From the NCBI GenBank assembly GCA_006384855.1, contig VCJN01003004.1, positions 1 through 64,000 on the forward strand: a DNA stretch of 64,000 nucleotides. Direction: 5' to 3'. Made by a program: the position numbers and the translations under genes. This document shows, piece by piece, positions 10,782-46,763 of the stretch. The notes under the pieces are model-generated. The model was not told the DNA's origin. It searched no databases and was given only the letters and a program-made list of their open reading frames with translations. Each line of letters opens with the position of its first letter. The stretch's first letter is position 1. This stretch comes from Tetraselmis striata. Its lineage: Eukaryota; Chlorophyta; Chlorodendrophyceae; Chlorodendrales; Chlorodendraceae.

Positions 10782-11583
10782 GTTGCCGTATGGCGCGACG
10801 CGCTCTGGCGGCTGAGTGCTGCGAGGAGGGGGCTCGGGGGAGCACGCGGGCAAAACCGACAGCGCTGAGGGCGCGACCACGCGGGCAGTTCCGTGTGACT
10901 AGCGCCGGTTTTACGGTGAGCAGGGTTGGAAGCTCGTGTCCTCAAATTTATGGCTGCCGTCTGACCTCTTGCTTTTGTCGCGTAGAATCGACTGGCTACT
11001 CGAAAGGTTTGACTGTCGGGTGGCTCAACAAGCACGACTGGTGTTGCTGCCAACTTGGCGGTCGACCGCCGCTGATGTCGGCGCGCGGCCCTCTTCAGCA
11101 CGTCGTTCGTCCGCTCGCTGGAATTCGCGCGAGCCGCGGCGGCATGCCCAGAATCCGCGTCGCACGCGCCAAGGCGGGTCCAAGCCCTAAGATAAGGTCA
11201 TTATTAGGTTACGCGCCCCAGCGCGCTCGATCGCCGCGCCAATAACCCCGCAGCTACAGCTACCGGCCCCGCAATCAACCGGCACCTGTCACCGTCTTCA
11301 TGCCTTCCCACCCCCTTCCTTCGAACACAATCCCAGGGCCACCGCCGGTGGAATCCAGCGAACGCAGTCTCAGCACGGATAAGCCGCTGCCTGTTGGGCC
11401 CAGCCGTTGCCGCTCGGACGAAACTACCAGGACAAACTAGCGCAGCTGTCGGCACGGCGCTGGTGGAGAGTGCCCAACATAACAGCAGCTGGCGTCGGTG
11501 GCCGGCGTCGCAGCTGGCGGGCCCTGCCCCGAGCGTCGAGCCGCTGCTGCTGGCGGTAGTGCGCGGCAGGCGGCGGGTGCGCG
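10782..11583. promoter_or_regulatory. Divergent promoter region between TBCB and HEATR5
   Basis: About 800 bp between the two start codons, which face away from each other, so both promoters should lie here. Shadow ORFs in the region are GC-rich and show no domain. I see no strong TATA box; AT-rich spots are at 11190-11215 and 10940-10990. Confidence 0.45.
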
Positions 11584-36148
<24,565 letters not shown>

Positions 36149-36241
36149 CGCAGCGCCCCTCTCGGCAACCTGCTGCTGATGGGAGCGCGCGGGTGGGCGT
36201 CGGGGTGAGGCGGGGAAGTTCCCGCGACGGGGCGCTCGGCG

Positions 36242-36246
36242 TGTAA
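36242..36246 (+). terminator. TGTAA poly(A) signal for HEATR5
   Basis: TGTAA 94 nt past the stop codon at 36146-36148. Confidence 0.6.
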
Positions 36247-36354
36247 TCACCGTGCGGCAACATCGCCATGCGGCTGGGCGGCTGGACCGATGGGCCGAGA
36301 GGGCGCCACCCGAGGGGGGTGGGGGGATCCTGGGAGCCTCATAGGACAATGACC

Positions 36355-36389
<35 letters not shown>

Positions 36390-36390
36390 T

Positions 36391-36506
36391 GGGGGGGGGG
36401 GGGCGGGGCAGCTATGGCATGCGGAGGGAGGGGTATTGTAGCGATATTGTAGCCCCCGCCCCCCTCTTTACGCATGCCATAGCCCCCCCCCCCCCCCCCC
36501 CCCCCC
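36391..36506. repeat. Imperfect hairpin with G-run and C-run arms
   Basis: Left arm is G13, C, GGGG, then CAGCTATGGCATGCG (to 36422). Right arm is GCATGCCATAG followed by C24 (36471-36506). About 48 bp lie between. The ends are complementary, so both homopolymer runs belong to one foldback. Confidence 0.75.
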
Positions 36507-36756
36507 GCTGCGACGGTCCCACTGCCCGACAATCTTGCCGGAATAAGAGCACATGGCGGTTAGTAACTGGATTGCCGCCTGCCGAGGCCGTAGTAGAGAC
36601 GCTGGAAGGGTTTCACTGGTGCCAGTCCCGCCTCGGGGCGGGAAAGGAAGGGAAATGAGTAGGGGAGGGAGGGGGCTCGGGCACGTGGAGTCGCTCCCCT
36701 GCGTACTCCTAATATGGCGGCTTATTGGTGCAGCTGGGAGTGCGAGTGAGGGGTAG

Positions 36757-36818
<62 letters not shown>
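36757..36818. repeat. (CA)n microsatellite
   Basis: About 60 bp of pure CA repeats. Confidence 0.95.
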
Positions 36819-36822
<4 letters not shown>

Positions 36823-37242
36823 CTTCAGGCAAGGCATCTAGGCCCAGGTGAGATTAGACGAATGCCGCCTTATATGGCTGACGCGAAAGCCTACCCACGC
36901 CGGTGCACTAGTTCACACACCCTTGCAAGGCCAGAACTTTATCAGACAAAAGACGATGCGTGGCCGCGGGGGCGGTGGGGTGTGCAAACCACTGGCTACG
37001 CCCTATTTCATTTATGCATACTATTCATACTGTGGATACTATTAAGCCGCCCCTTATCTACTGCATTGGCTGTGATATGGCTACGTGTGTGTGAGTGTGG
37101 GCGTGTGCGCGCCATGTATGGCGAGCTAGGCGTACTAATCCTTCAGAAATGTATAGTGGCAGACTGGCGGTGCGGTATTTATGATTCACCCACGGCGGTG
37201 GGCGCTTTCGGCAGCGATGACATTACCTCAAACCTCGTCCCA

Positions 37243-37311
37243 CCCCCCCCCCCCCCCCCCCACCCCCACCCGGGGGCCCCCCTCCCCCCACCCCCACCCG
37301 GGGGCCCCCCT
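37243..37311. repeat. Poly-C run and tandem duplication
   Basis: C18 is followed by two copies of CACCCCCACCCGGGGGCCCC about 26 bp apart. Confidence 0.85.
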
Positions 37312-37511
37312 CTCTTCCGGCGCTATCGACCCTGGCTGCACACTACCAACGTGACGAGCACTACTTGAGTTCGTCGAGCTCGAAATTGTGTAGCTGACAG
37401 TACTGCCGGCGACGCGTTGGGTGCGCATGACTCTGACGACCGCACCCGCTATAGCCTGATAATGGGGAATTCCGTCACTGACCTCCAATATTGGTCTCGT
37501 GATATTTCACT

Positions 37512-37658
37512 TGACGTATGTAACACTGCGAATAAGAAGCTGCGGTAAGGATTACCTGTCGGAGGTCGGACGTAGACGGAACCAAAGCGGGTGTTCCTAC
37601 CGATATGTAGTAGTGACTTACAGATACAGGTTCTTACGAAGCGCCGGCCGTCGGCACC
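37512..37658 (+). repeat. Interspersed repeat (GGTGCCGACGCG family), copy 9
   Basis: The only assigned copy outside HEATR5. It has a TGTCGGAGGTCGGACGTAGAC-like diverged core and closes GCCGTCGGCACC; the left end is eroded. Confidence 0.6.
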
Positions 37659-38510
37659 CGTACAGAGCGGCATATGTCACTAGATTGCTGACTTATAGCC
37701 GCCGCACGGATAGCAAAACGCTGCAAGGGGTTCCCTAGTGCCAATCGGGTCCCGACTCCCGAGCCAGCGGTGGGGCGGGGCAATAAAAACCCCCGCCACT
37801 AATCGCGACCGTACCTCGTTCCGCCAGCCATGCGCCACCGTCGTCAGCTACTGCTGCGATACGAGGTAGGAGGATATAGCAGCTAGTCGCTACATCCTTT
37901 TATATAAAGACAGACGGGGTCGCCCTACCGGTAATCCTTACTACACAGTAGCGACTACACGTGGTATATGTAATTCACGAGAGTGCTGTACACGTATATT
38001 TGTGGGGACTCCAACAGGCGCGTCACCCGCGCTGCACACCAGCGTAGCAATAGTACACGCCCTCGTCCCAAACGCTCGCGCCCACGCGAGTTGCGAGTAC
38101 TCAGGACTGCAATACAGTACCGTACGAAGTGTGTGAGAACTCAGCAGAGCAGGGTTGAGCATGAAAGGAAGGGAGAGTAGACGATAGAGTGGGGCTTGCG
38201 ATAAACAAATCTCGGGGGGGGGGGGGGGGGGGGGCACCTGAAGCAGTCGAGGAAACGCACTGCAGTATGGCGAGACGAGTACGCGCACCTCATCGCGGCG
38301 GTGCCATTGGCGAGAGAGGAGGGCTGCGACCACGCTGCAGACCCAGTATGTGAGGACGGCTTCGGAAGCTCTGGCTCCGTGCAGAAGGCTGCCTGATCGG
38401 CCTCTGCGGAACTGCGGCATGACTGCAGGAGTGCACGGGAGCGGGGGCATGCTGCGTAGTGGTCGGGCGGGGCGGTGAGCTTGGCAGTTTGCGTAGATAA
38501 TTTGTAGCTG

Positions 38511-38515
38511 TTACA
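38511..38515 (-). terminator. TGTAA poly(A) signal for the B12D gene
   Basis: TTACA on the plus strand, 132 nt past the stop of the minus-strand gene. Confidence 0.6.
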
Positions 38516-38646
38516 CGATCTAAAATCGCTATATGGCGGTAGGTCTCGCGAATTTTTTACTCATCTCTATGATACAGATCTATGCGCACTGCTTCATATG
38601 GTATGATGGGCCGCGCTCGTTCGGTGGACTTAGTCGAGGATGCAGC

Positions 38647-38958
38647 TCAGTGCTCTTGCTGCTCGCGGAAGAACTTGGCCATGTACTCGTTGGGGAGCAC
38701 GTTGGAGCTGCCCCACCACTGGCCCGCCTGGCGCAGAATACCCTTATTGTGGTTCTTCACGCCCCATTCCGTGTTTACATCGTACTCCTCAGAGGTTCGG
38801 AGATTCTCGCGGTCGGCCTTGGAGACGGTAACGTCGCCCATGCTGTAAAAGCTGCGCCCCATGGTGTAGACCATCATAGACAGTCCTGTGCCGACAGCGA
38901 GACCGAGAGGCAGCGCCTCAGGGATCAGCCAGCGGGCGAGTCCGGTAGCGGGAGCCAT
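38647..38958 (-). CDS. B12D / complex I MLRQ-like small mitochondrial protein (103 aa)
   Basis: A single-exon protein with one membrane segment (about residues 14-34, LPLGLAVGTGLSMMVYTMGR) right after the short motif RWLIPEALPL. A polar region with VSKADREN follows, as in the B12D/NDUFA4 (MLRQ) family, where W-x-x-PE-x-PL and a V-x-K-x-DR segment are typical. Family members sit in the mitochondrial inner membrane and associate with respiratory complexes. The length (103 aa) is slightly above the usual 80-95. The start ATG is at 38956-38958. A TATAAA box lies at 39069-39074 on the minus strand and TGTAA lies downstream, so the unit looks complete. It is divergent from the F-box/jacalin gene. 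Confidence 0.8.
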   Translation of the reverse strand: MAPATGLARWLIPEALPLGLAVGTGLSMMVYTMGRSFYSMGDVTVSKADRENLRTSEEYDVNTEWGVKNHNKGILRQAGQWWGSSNVLPNEYMAKFFREQQEH

Positions 38959-39068
38959 GTTTCACTGTCAAAATTTGCTGGAGAAGTGAGGCTTTGTATG
39001 ATAGAAGAGAGCTGGTGGACGTTGTAATGTGCTGAGTTCTGTGCCGACAACCAGGGCTTTGCTGCCGC

Positions 39069-39074
39069 TTTATA
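39069..39074 (-). promoter_or_regulatory. TATA box of the B12D gene
   Basis: TATAAA on the minus strand, about 111 nt upstream of the start codon. This implies a 5' UTR of roughly 80 nt. Confidence 0.5.
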
Positions 39075-39919
39075 GTCATCGCCACCGCAAAGGCGCAATG
39101 CTGGCGGAAGACCGTGCGCGCTTCCGGCCGATTCCTGACTGGCAACGAGTGACTCCCCCCATCATCACATGCTGACTACTGCGGGTACCAGTACAGTACT
39201 TATTGATATATGTCGTCGTGATCGCAGCTGCTGGTGTACAGTAATAATAATATTAATACACAGTAAAGTACACAGGCATATTCGCATGAGGTTACAAGCC
39301 TCTTGATATCGCCGCCGCAGCAGCGCATGTCACACGGCACGGCACAGCGGCACGAACGACATTTGTAAGGATTAATATATCCTGTTCCGGGTACTTTACC
39401 CAGTACAGGTAGCGACGACTAGTGCAATAAATAATGGTCGCCCGCGCGCGGACAGCGCCGCGGCGGGGGGGTTACGTCGCCTGTTCCACGACGCATGGCG
39501 CACACCCGCGCGCTCGATGCACAATTGGATCTACACGCACACTAATCATCTACGCGACTAATGTTGATCTGATGTAGTCTCAACGACCTGCGCGTCGCTA
39601 CGAGTACGAATCGACGCGAAATATGACGAGGGTTTTGTTTGGTATATTATTGTCAACATATATTTGGAATCGACGAAATAGTATTATATTATTTTTTCGT
39701 CATCCTTCCTCTACAATAAGGATTGCTTTCGTCCGTGAGTGCTCTAGACGCTTTCCCTGTAATCAAAACCATATCACATTTTCGTCATCCACCAGACCAA
39801 TAATGCTATTCCTGGCCCTGCCGCAAGCTGTTACCCGCACCGGTACGGGTGGCCGACTACAGATATCCGCACCAGGTACAGGTGCGTGTATTTTTTTCTA
39901 GTTCATACGGGTAATTTAA

Positions 39920-40213
39920 TCCTTATAAGGATTACATGAGCTAGCAGCAGAAGGCGATATATCGGAAATCACCAAAAGAAAAGGTAGTTCTAGTTCATAC
40001 GGGTAGTGGAGAATTTTACTAAGGCGCATTTTACCACGACTATTCGCCGTTACATTTTTGCGCCATATCATCTATCTCTACATCATCTCAAAATATTAAC
40101 TACTGCGAGGGCAACTGATCGCTCCAAAAAGCAGTACTAATCCTTAATCTTTTTTCTATTATTATTATTTTGGTGATTTCCGATATCGCCTTCTGCTGCT
40201 AGCTCATGTAAAT
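39920..40213. repeat. MITE-like inverted repeat
   Basis: CATGAGCTAGCAGCAGAAGG...GATTTCC-type arms about 40 bp long, at 39936-39974 and 40173-40211, are reverse complements with about 200 bp between. No ORF. Confidence 0.75.
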
Positions 40214-40433
40214 ATATAATTTTCTATTGATATAGCGACTACGACCGTCAGCACGCGCGGGCGCGCCTTTATTTCCAGTGCCCCGACAGTATGGGTTGTC
40301 GCTACTGTTGTCGCCCTGTCGTCTCGCCCGCCCGCCTGGCGCCTACTCACTGGCCTTCGTCACCACACTCCTGGTACGGGTACTAGTATCCAGACCCGCC
40401 ATCCGGTGCCTGTGAATTGATGCTCGACAGACC

Positions 40434-41265
40434 ATGGAGGAGGCGCCCATGTTGTCCCTTCTGGACTCCCCGGACGCGGCACTGGCGGTGATGCGCGCCT
40501 CGCCGCCCGACGACGTCTCCGCGCTGCTGCGCACCTGCCGCGCCGCCGCCGCGCTGGCGCCCGAAGCCTGGCAGGACCAGCTGGCCGCTCGCCGGCGGAC
40601 GCTGGGAAATCCGACCTCGTTGCCCGCGGATCCTGACGTCCGCGGAGCGGCAGCGATACGTCGGACGGTAACGTCGCTGGAGCCACGGCGGCGCCTGGTG
40701 GCTGTCGCCTTTGGGGTGGGCTGGGCGGTGCACGCATGCGTGCTTCGCTTCGCTGACGGCACTCTGAAGGGTGAATGTGCCCGGCCCTTTCGAGATGTAT
40801 CGGTGATCACAACTCCTGCTGGATGGAACGCACGCATTTTGTGTACATGAGCATTCGAACCCAAATCATTAAAGAGAAAAACTGTTCTAAAACTGTTTTA
40901 TCGTCGCAGGCAGCTGCATGCAGAACGACGGGATGCCGGTGCCGCTAGAGCTCGAGGGGCTGGCTAGCTGTGGCCGGCTGCAGCACAGCAACGCCGGCGG
41001 CATTCGTTGGCGAGAGCTGGCGCCCGAGGAGTACGTGGTGCACGTCAGCGGCCGCTGCACTCGGTCGCAGTACCTGTGCCAGAGTATCACGTTCCACCTG
41101 GACAGCGGGCGCACCATCGAGGGGGCGGGGTCACAACAGAGGTGGGCCTCCGAGCCCTTTCAACACCCGGTGGACGCCGCTTCTGGCGCCCGTCTGCAAG
41201 GTCTCGTCTGGGACTCCGGCTGGTGCAGTGGTGTGAGGGCTATCCGCACCGATCGCCCCATTTGA
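40434..41265 (+). CDS. F-box-like protein with jacalin-like C-terminal domain (2 exons, 230 aa)
   Basis: Exons are 40434-40770 (ACCATGG start, donor GTGAAT) and 40910-41265; phases agree. Residues 1-50 read like a divergent F-box (SPPDDVSALLRTCRAAAAL, then W). If so, the protein may be a substrate receptor of an SCF ubiquitin ligase. From about residue 98 the sequence has the strand pattern of a jacalin-type beta-prism: VLRFADGTLKGS, EEYVVHVSGRC, SITFHLDSGRTIEGAG, GLVWDSGWCSGVRAI. That would bind sugar or protein. Both assignments rest on pattern only; the lectin part is the stronger. No signal peptide is seen. The gene is intact and transcribed away from B12D. It could also be an uncharacterised algal family. 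Confidence 0.5.
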
Positions 41266-42462
41266 CGTCCATGAATGGGGTCTACTACACGACTAAGGTA
41301 AAGCGTGCTAGTTGCTAGTTGACCCGTGCTAGTTGAAGCGTTGAAGCGTGCTAGTTGAAGCGTCCTGGTTGACCCGGGGCACTGGCCGCGGGATGGTATA
41401 TGAGCCTATATCCTGCCAGTTGAGCTGGCTGATGTGGTGGGCGGGTGTGCTCTGTAGGTCCCGCCCGCAGCGCGCTCTTAGCAGTACCGGTATAGCCGCG
41501 TACCTTTAACAGAAAGTCCCCTATTTACCGTACCGGCCCCGGAATGACGATACAACAAAACCATGTTGGATTTATCCTCACATACAAAAGTCCCCGAGGC
41601 ACTAGTAGACCGTGCTAGTACGCTTTGACTTACCAACTTGTCAACGGATCGGATCATTTATTCGCTTTTAGTCAAATAACTTATGCCGTGGACTTAGGAT
41701 TTACATAATGCCACATTTCACAAGAAAGTACGTGCCCGGATCTTGCTTGTGAGGTTCCAAGACATGGCGACTGTGGACTAAGATCTTGCATGCGTTGCTT
41801 GTTTGACTCTCCTCTGACTACCTGCAGCTTCATGTAAGGTTTCTCTCTCTGGGTTGCTTTTGTTCCTTGGTCCATCGTTTGAGTTGTGCGGCTTGAGCGC
41901 TACCAAAAGTATGGAGGCGCAGCACTTGAATGCTTGGGACGCCATGTGCCGCACGACATCTCGCAACTGCCCTCGATGTGCCATGCGCACGGAGACCAGA
42001 CCTCTTGAGCCCTGCACATGATGCATGCTGGGATGGCAGGGACAGACCTGCGGCCGGACATGATTTGCACCCACGAGAATGGCAGGCTGCATGCAGAGGA
42101 AGAGTATGGTTTGCATGTCGGCAAACACTGCTGTCTGCCACTGCACCTCCCGGTACAACAATCGACGATTCCCTCAAATGTCTAAATCCAAGCTCATCAC
42201 AAGGCATGCGCATGGCAGGGACAGCCCCACATGGCATTGGCAGCACCCACCACGGTCAGGGTTCCGACTATCGGCTGTCTTTGGTTTGTATGAAGTAGGG
42301 ATTGGCACACAGGAGTGATTGCATCGTGGACGCATACCAGCGCACTTGGCTCAATGCGCGGAATCGCGTGGCGCCGGGAGACATTGAAGAAATTTGGTCA
42401 ATCAATTTCGAAACACGTTCCTCCAACTGCGAGCGGCGAGGGCCGGGCAGGTTGCAGCCTTT
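41266..42462. other. Intergenic region between convergent genes
   Basis: Between the F-box/jacalin gene (+) and CEP120 (-). A short repeat of CGTGCTAGTTGAAGCG/GACCCG units lies at 41305-41380. TGTAA occurs at about 41834 on the plus strand and at 41701-41705 on the minus strand, which may serve the two genes. Overlapping ORFs at 41778-42300 show no domain. Confidence 0.45.
41305..41380. repeat. Short degenerate tandem repeat
   Basis: Four or five units of GTGCTAGTTGA(AGCG/CCCG), 17-24 bp each. Confidence 0.8.
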
Positions 42463-45400
42463 TCATCTCTCCAGCGCCGCAATCTGCTTGTCTACCTCCA
42501 CCACCAGCGGATCCTCCTCCGCATACAAGCCGCTGCCCACCAGCTCCTCCCGCTCAGCGCGCAGCCGCATCAGCTCTGCCGCTACGGGCGCGGAGTGCTC
42601 CGCCACGCGCGCCCCGGGGGGCGGCGTGGCCAGCGGCGCCGCGTTCTCCTTGCCCGGCGTCCGGCGCTGCTCCGTTGCGCCGCCGCTATGGCCGAGGCTG
42701 GCGCGCAGGGCCTCCAGCTGCGCGCGCAGGTTGGCCAGATCGGAGGCCTGTGCTCGCGCCGCCAGCACCTGCCCGCCAGCCATGAGCCCGGTGGCGGCGC
42801 CGTCCATCTTGGCAGCCCGCGATGAGAGCAGCGCCACCTGCACCGCGCGGCACGTCATCTCGGTAGCCACTAGCAGCACGAATGACAATTTGCCGGCGCC
42901 GCGCATATTAAATTCATCACGAAACACACCAGAATCAAATTGGAAAGTCACCCCAGCACTGCAACCAGCAAGTGCTCTCTCCCTCCCTCTCTCTCTCTCT
43001 CTCTCCCCCTTACCCACACTTTTTCATTTTGTGCATAGTCCCTGATGTCGCAAAAGCTGCCGGGGCGGCCTCCTGCCATTCAGTGGTTCGAACAGGAAAA
43101 GACGGATAAGACGGAGCTTCCTTCTTCGGCGGAGTGGGCGAGCCTACCTGGTCAGCGGCTCGCGCGCGCTGCAGTGCCGACAGGTCGCTGGCCAAGCGCA
43201 CGACCCGAGATTTGTACGCCTCCTTGGCGGCCACCGCCTCGCACGCCCGCTGGCGCGCCTGGCTAACCTCGCGCCGCGCCTCGGCCAACTCCGTCTGCAG
43301 CGCCGCCTCGCTCGTGTGCCGCTGCGACTCGCGATACTCGGCAAACGCCGCCTCCACGGCGTCCGCGCGAGCCTCCGCGGTGCGCAGCTTTGCCTCAGTC
43401 GCCGAGGCGCTGCGCGCGAGCTCTTCATTGCGATGTCGCTCCAGGTCTAGTTGGTGCTCGCACTCGAGCTGCAGCCGCCGCACCTGTCGGACACGGGGTG
43501 GAATATCGTGTCAGTCGAGCCAGGTTGCCGCCCCCGCCGCGAAGCTCGCCTCGTTGGAGCACGAACAGATATAAATTACTCGATATACCAACCGCCACCT
43601 CCCGGGAGAATCCCAACCCTACATGAGCGGTCGCCCGGAAAGACATCCTTGCAAGCACGACACAACTACCCAGGCGCCCCACTACCGAGCAAATCGCGGC
43701 CTGCTGCGGGCCAGGGCGCACACCGCCGCCTCCGCCTCGGAGATCCGTGCAGCCGCGGCGCGCTCCAGTTCGGCCCGGCGGCTGGCCAACGACTCCTCTG
43801 CCGCCACCAGCTTGGCCTCCCGGGCCGCCATCTCTTTAAGCACGCTGCGCGTGCGCTCCTCCAGCGCCGCGTACGCCTCCCGCTGAGTCCTCGCCTCGTC
43901 GTCGCGCGCCTTCTCGCGGGCCCTCCACTCGGCCTCGAGAATACCCAGCCGCTCGGCCTCGCGCTCCGCCAGCTCCGCCCGCCACCGCCGCTCCTCCGCT
44001 ATCTTCCATTGCTCCAGCTCGTAGGCCGTGTGGAGTTCGGCGGCCGAGGGACCCTCAGACGACGACGCAACGGGCAGAGCCTCCTCCGCACGACCCGCCC
44101 CCGCGGGAGCGTTTGGCTCCGCAGCCGCCCCCGCGGTGCTGCTGCTCGGTCCGGCACCTGCATCGGTCGCCTCAGCAACGCTCCTGCCATGATGGCGCGT
44201 CGGCACGGGCGGAGTCGCCGACGGCGCTCGTTCGGCCGACGGTTCAGCAACCGCAACGCCCAGCTCCTCCAGCGAAAGCACAAGCCGGACGGAAGCCACC
44301 TACGTGCGAGCACCAGCCGTCAACTCCCGCGAATGACCTTGTCTATGCCCTGCGAGAAGCCACTCCGAGGACGCATGTCGACACACGCAGCCACACCTGC
44401 GTCTTGCGCTCACCCTCGCCAGGCACCGCCAGCATGGCATAGACAGCCGCGTAGCGGTCCACCCACGGCTCCTGTAGCAGCACGGACAGCGGCACCGAAG
44501 CCATGCCCAGCATCATGTCGCGCTTGAGCCTGCGGCGGAGGGCAGCAGCATTCAGTCCAGCCAGCAGCATTCATTCAGGCATTCCAGGATTTCCAGCCAC
44601 CCATGCCGTAGTATTGTGCCAAACAACGCCTCGCCGTGCCGCACCGCGCTGTCGCCCACCCACTGCGTCATGCCAGGCTTACCTCTCCTTGTGCCACACC
44701 TCCAGGACGAGCTGCGGATCCGCCGCCAGCGTAGATGCCAGCGTCATCACGTCCGTCACGAATTCCACCTCCGCGTACCTGCCACCGAGAGGGGGCGTGC
44801 GCTGCTCAGCGCCCCGTGCCTGCCGCGGCAGCCTCACTGCACTGGACTACGGGGAAGGGAGGGGGGTACCCATTTGGCAGCGTGATCTCCGTCCCGCGCG
44901 CCACGTCCGTGGCAGGGTACGTCTTCACTGGGATAGGGAACGCCTTCCGGCCATGCGCATTCACCACGCCTGCCAGGGGGGCACTGCCCGTTAGGTTGTG
45001 TACTGGCAGCGACCGCACAGCTGTGAAACGCAAAGTGGTCGGGCCGGGCGGCTACCCTTCACTTCTGCCGGGAGAAAGGCCTGCACAAAGACGGAGGCCA
45101 GATTGACAGGCAGCGCGCGGAAGGCCTTAATGCTCCGGAGGTCCACCGCCAGCTTGAAGCGGCGCACCAGCTCGGCTGCCCCCGCCGGGGCTGCGGCGGG
45201 GCTGCTCACGGCCGCCTCTGTGCGCCGCCCCTGGCCCTCCGGGCTGCCGCACTCGCTCGCAGGGGCCGGCCCGGGTGCGCCATCCGGTGGCGGGCTCCCG
45301 GCATGGCCCCGCCGGGCGCCTCTGTCCACTGCCTCATCTTCTGGTGGCGCCAGCGGCGCGTCCGGCTCTGCCGCCTTCTCGCGGAAGGTGTAAAAGACCC

Positions 45401-45606
45401 GCATCTGGGGGCCCTTGGCGGCCAAGTGCGCCGCACTCTCGTGCTTCCCGCCTGACAGCATCATCCACTCGCCTGCGCAGGCGGGCCCCGCAGTCCCCAG
45501 TCTCAGCCAGTGACCGCCAGCCTCTACGATGCGTAGGTGGCTCCTGCTTTCAATGCCCGTATTTGCAGCGGGCTGGCTGCTAGTGAGGTTGAGACGAGGG
45601 CGATGT

Positions 45607-45651
<45 letters not shown>

Positions 45652-46044
45652 ACACACAGACAAACACAGTAATCCCTACAAAGAAGCCCTGGCACGAGTA
45701 GCCCCGCCGGCCACACCCTCGCTCGCCTCCTTCTTGGCGCCGTTGAGCTTGGCGGTGCGCAGGTCCAGCGCCAGCCAGCCCAGCACCGCGCCAGTGCCGA
45801 CATCGCTGACGGTGAGCTTGCAGGTGGTGTTGCCGCTGTTGGTCACGCCGCGCAGGCCCTCGCTGTCCAGCTCCCAGCGCAGCTCCACCGGCGGCTCCGC
45901 CTCCCATGAGGAGCGGGTGGTGCCCTTCACCACGCTGCGGAACTGAGTCTCGCCCGCGAAGGTGGCGGACAGCAGCACGCTGGGCGCCTCCCGCGGGAAC
46001 TTGCGCCCCTCGAAGACGCGCAGCGCGGCGACGTACTCCCGCAT
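42463..46044 (-). CDS. CEP120: CEP120/UNI2 basal-body protein (8 exons, 803 aa)
   Basis: Centriole/basal-body maturation factor. CEP120 supports centriole elongation, and the Chlamydomonas orthologue UNI2 is needed for the triplet-to-doublet transition. Minus-strand exons are 46044-45717, 45523-45056, 44969-44870, 44778-44683, 44529-44397, 44299-43724, 43483-43148 and 42837-42463; phases agree (2412 nt). An N-terminal C2 domain (about residues 1-115: LRVFEGRKFPREAP, GWLALDLRTAK) is followed by a variable Ala/Pro-rich linker. A central C2 region follows (FKLAVDLRSIKAF, LVLEVWHKER, MMLGMASVPLSVLL, VRLVLSLEELGV). The second half is a long coiled coil starting YELEQWKIAEERRW. The end LRAEREELVGSGLYAEEDPL is the family's conserved C-terminal motif. 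The start ATG at 46042-46044 lies directly before the first C2 strand. The protein is shorter than human CEP120 (986 aa), mainly in the linkers. Confidence 0.93.
45609..45637 (+). repeat. Poly-C run (29) plus (CA)n in CEP120 intron 1
   Basis: C on the plus strand, so poly-G in CEP120 sense, followed by about 22 bp of CA. It is about 80 nt past the donor. This is an exception to the sense-C rule seen in HEATR5. Confidence 0.9.
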
Positions 46045-46464
46045 CTCGGCGGCGCCGCCGGGCAGCTGGTGGGGCGACTGGCCGGGAAGCTGGCGGGATA
46101 ATGAGCTACGGGTATTGGGGTGGTGGGGTCCCTGTACCAGCAGTGGCGTGCTATCGCACGACCACGCCGCCGACGAGCTGCCGCACGGAGACTGACGACG
46201 ACCCGCTGCGCGAACAGTTGCGCGATGAAGGTTTTTGAGGGTCGAACTTTGACTCCGGCTCGGGATGACTACCACGTCAGGATAACTTACCCCATATGGG
46301 GATTGCCCCGTAAGAAGTAAGAAGTACCCTGTAGGGATTACCTGTCCTGATATTCTTTCATAACTACCTGTACCCTGATGGCGGCATCAGCACGCTCGCG
46401 CGGTTTGAGCGCGGCGGGGGCGCGCGCCCCCGTCTACGCATGACTGCATGCTGACTACGATTAC
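46045..46464. promoter_or_regulatory. CEP120 upstream region
   Basis: 420 bp between the CEP120 start and the 5' end of YR element B; the CEP120 promoter must lie here or inside the element. It contains TACCCC/GGGGTA words and no clear TATA box. Confidence 0.35.
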
Positions 46465-46634
46465 GATCTAAACTAGTTTATGGGGTTTCCTCCCTTGACC
46501 TAACTGCCTTTTAGCTACAAGTGCTGCTCAGTGGTACGGGAACTAGGCATCTGTTGTTGCGCCCTTTTTGGGTGCAGCACGAGTAGACATAAAAGCAGCC
46601 AGAACAGTTGAGCCTGCCATCTTCCAGTTTTCGC
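46465..46634 (+). repeat. 170-bp terminal direct repeat of YR element, copy B, 5' end
   Basis: Nearly identical to 49133-49302. Contains TTGCGCCCTTTTTGGGTGCA, an internal short palindrome. Confidence 0.9.
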
Positions 46635-46763
46635 TGCGTTCCACGCAGCGATGTAAAAACTGCCTCGTAACCAGTTGCGAGCAAGGTCACCCCAGGTTGT
46701 TCAAGACCACACCCGGCTCACCACCCGAGTGTGATATTCTCGTCCGTACGTCCGTGCGTTACC

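Larger units (their letters stand above)
36149..38646. other. Intergenic region between HEATR5 and B12D
   Basis: Contains a (GT)n tract (36355-36386), a hairpin with G-run and C-run arms (36391-36506), a (CA)n tract (36757-36818), a poly-C run and a 25-bp duplication (37243-37311), another small repeat (37512-37658), and a poly-G run (38214-38234). ORFs of 70-170 codons here show no domain. Confidence 0.5.
38959..40433. other. Divergent intergenic region, AT-rich, with an inverted repeat
   Basis: Between B12D (-) and the F-box/jacalin gene (+). Rich in TACGGGTA, TAGCGAC and GGTAC words. A MITE-like inverted repeat lies at 39920-40213. No gene was recognised; a 92-codon ORF at 39623-39901 has no domain. 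Confidence 0.5.

Noticed and set aside
41305-41380. CRISPR-like array
   Set aside because: Units are 17-24 bp, contiguous and without unique spacers; no cas genes; eukaryotic context.
43060-43100. tRNA-like GGTTCGA motif
   Set aside because: No acceptor stem or cloverleaf can be drawn around it; it lies in a CEP120 intron.
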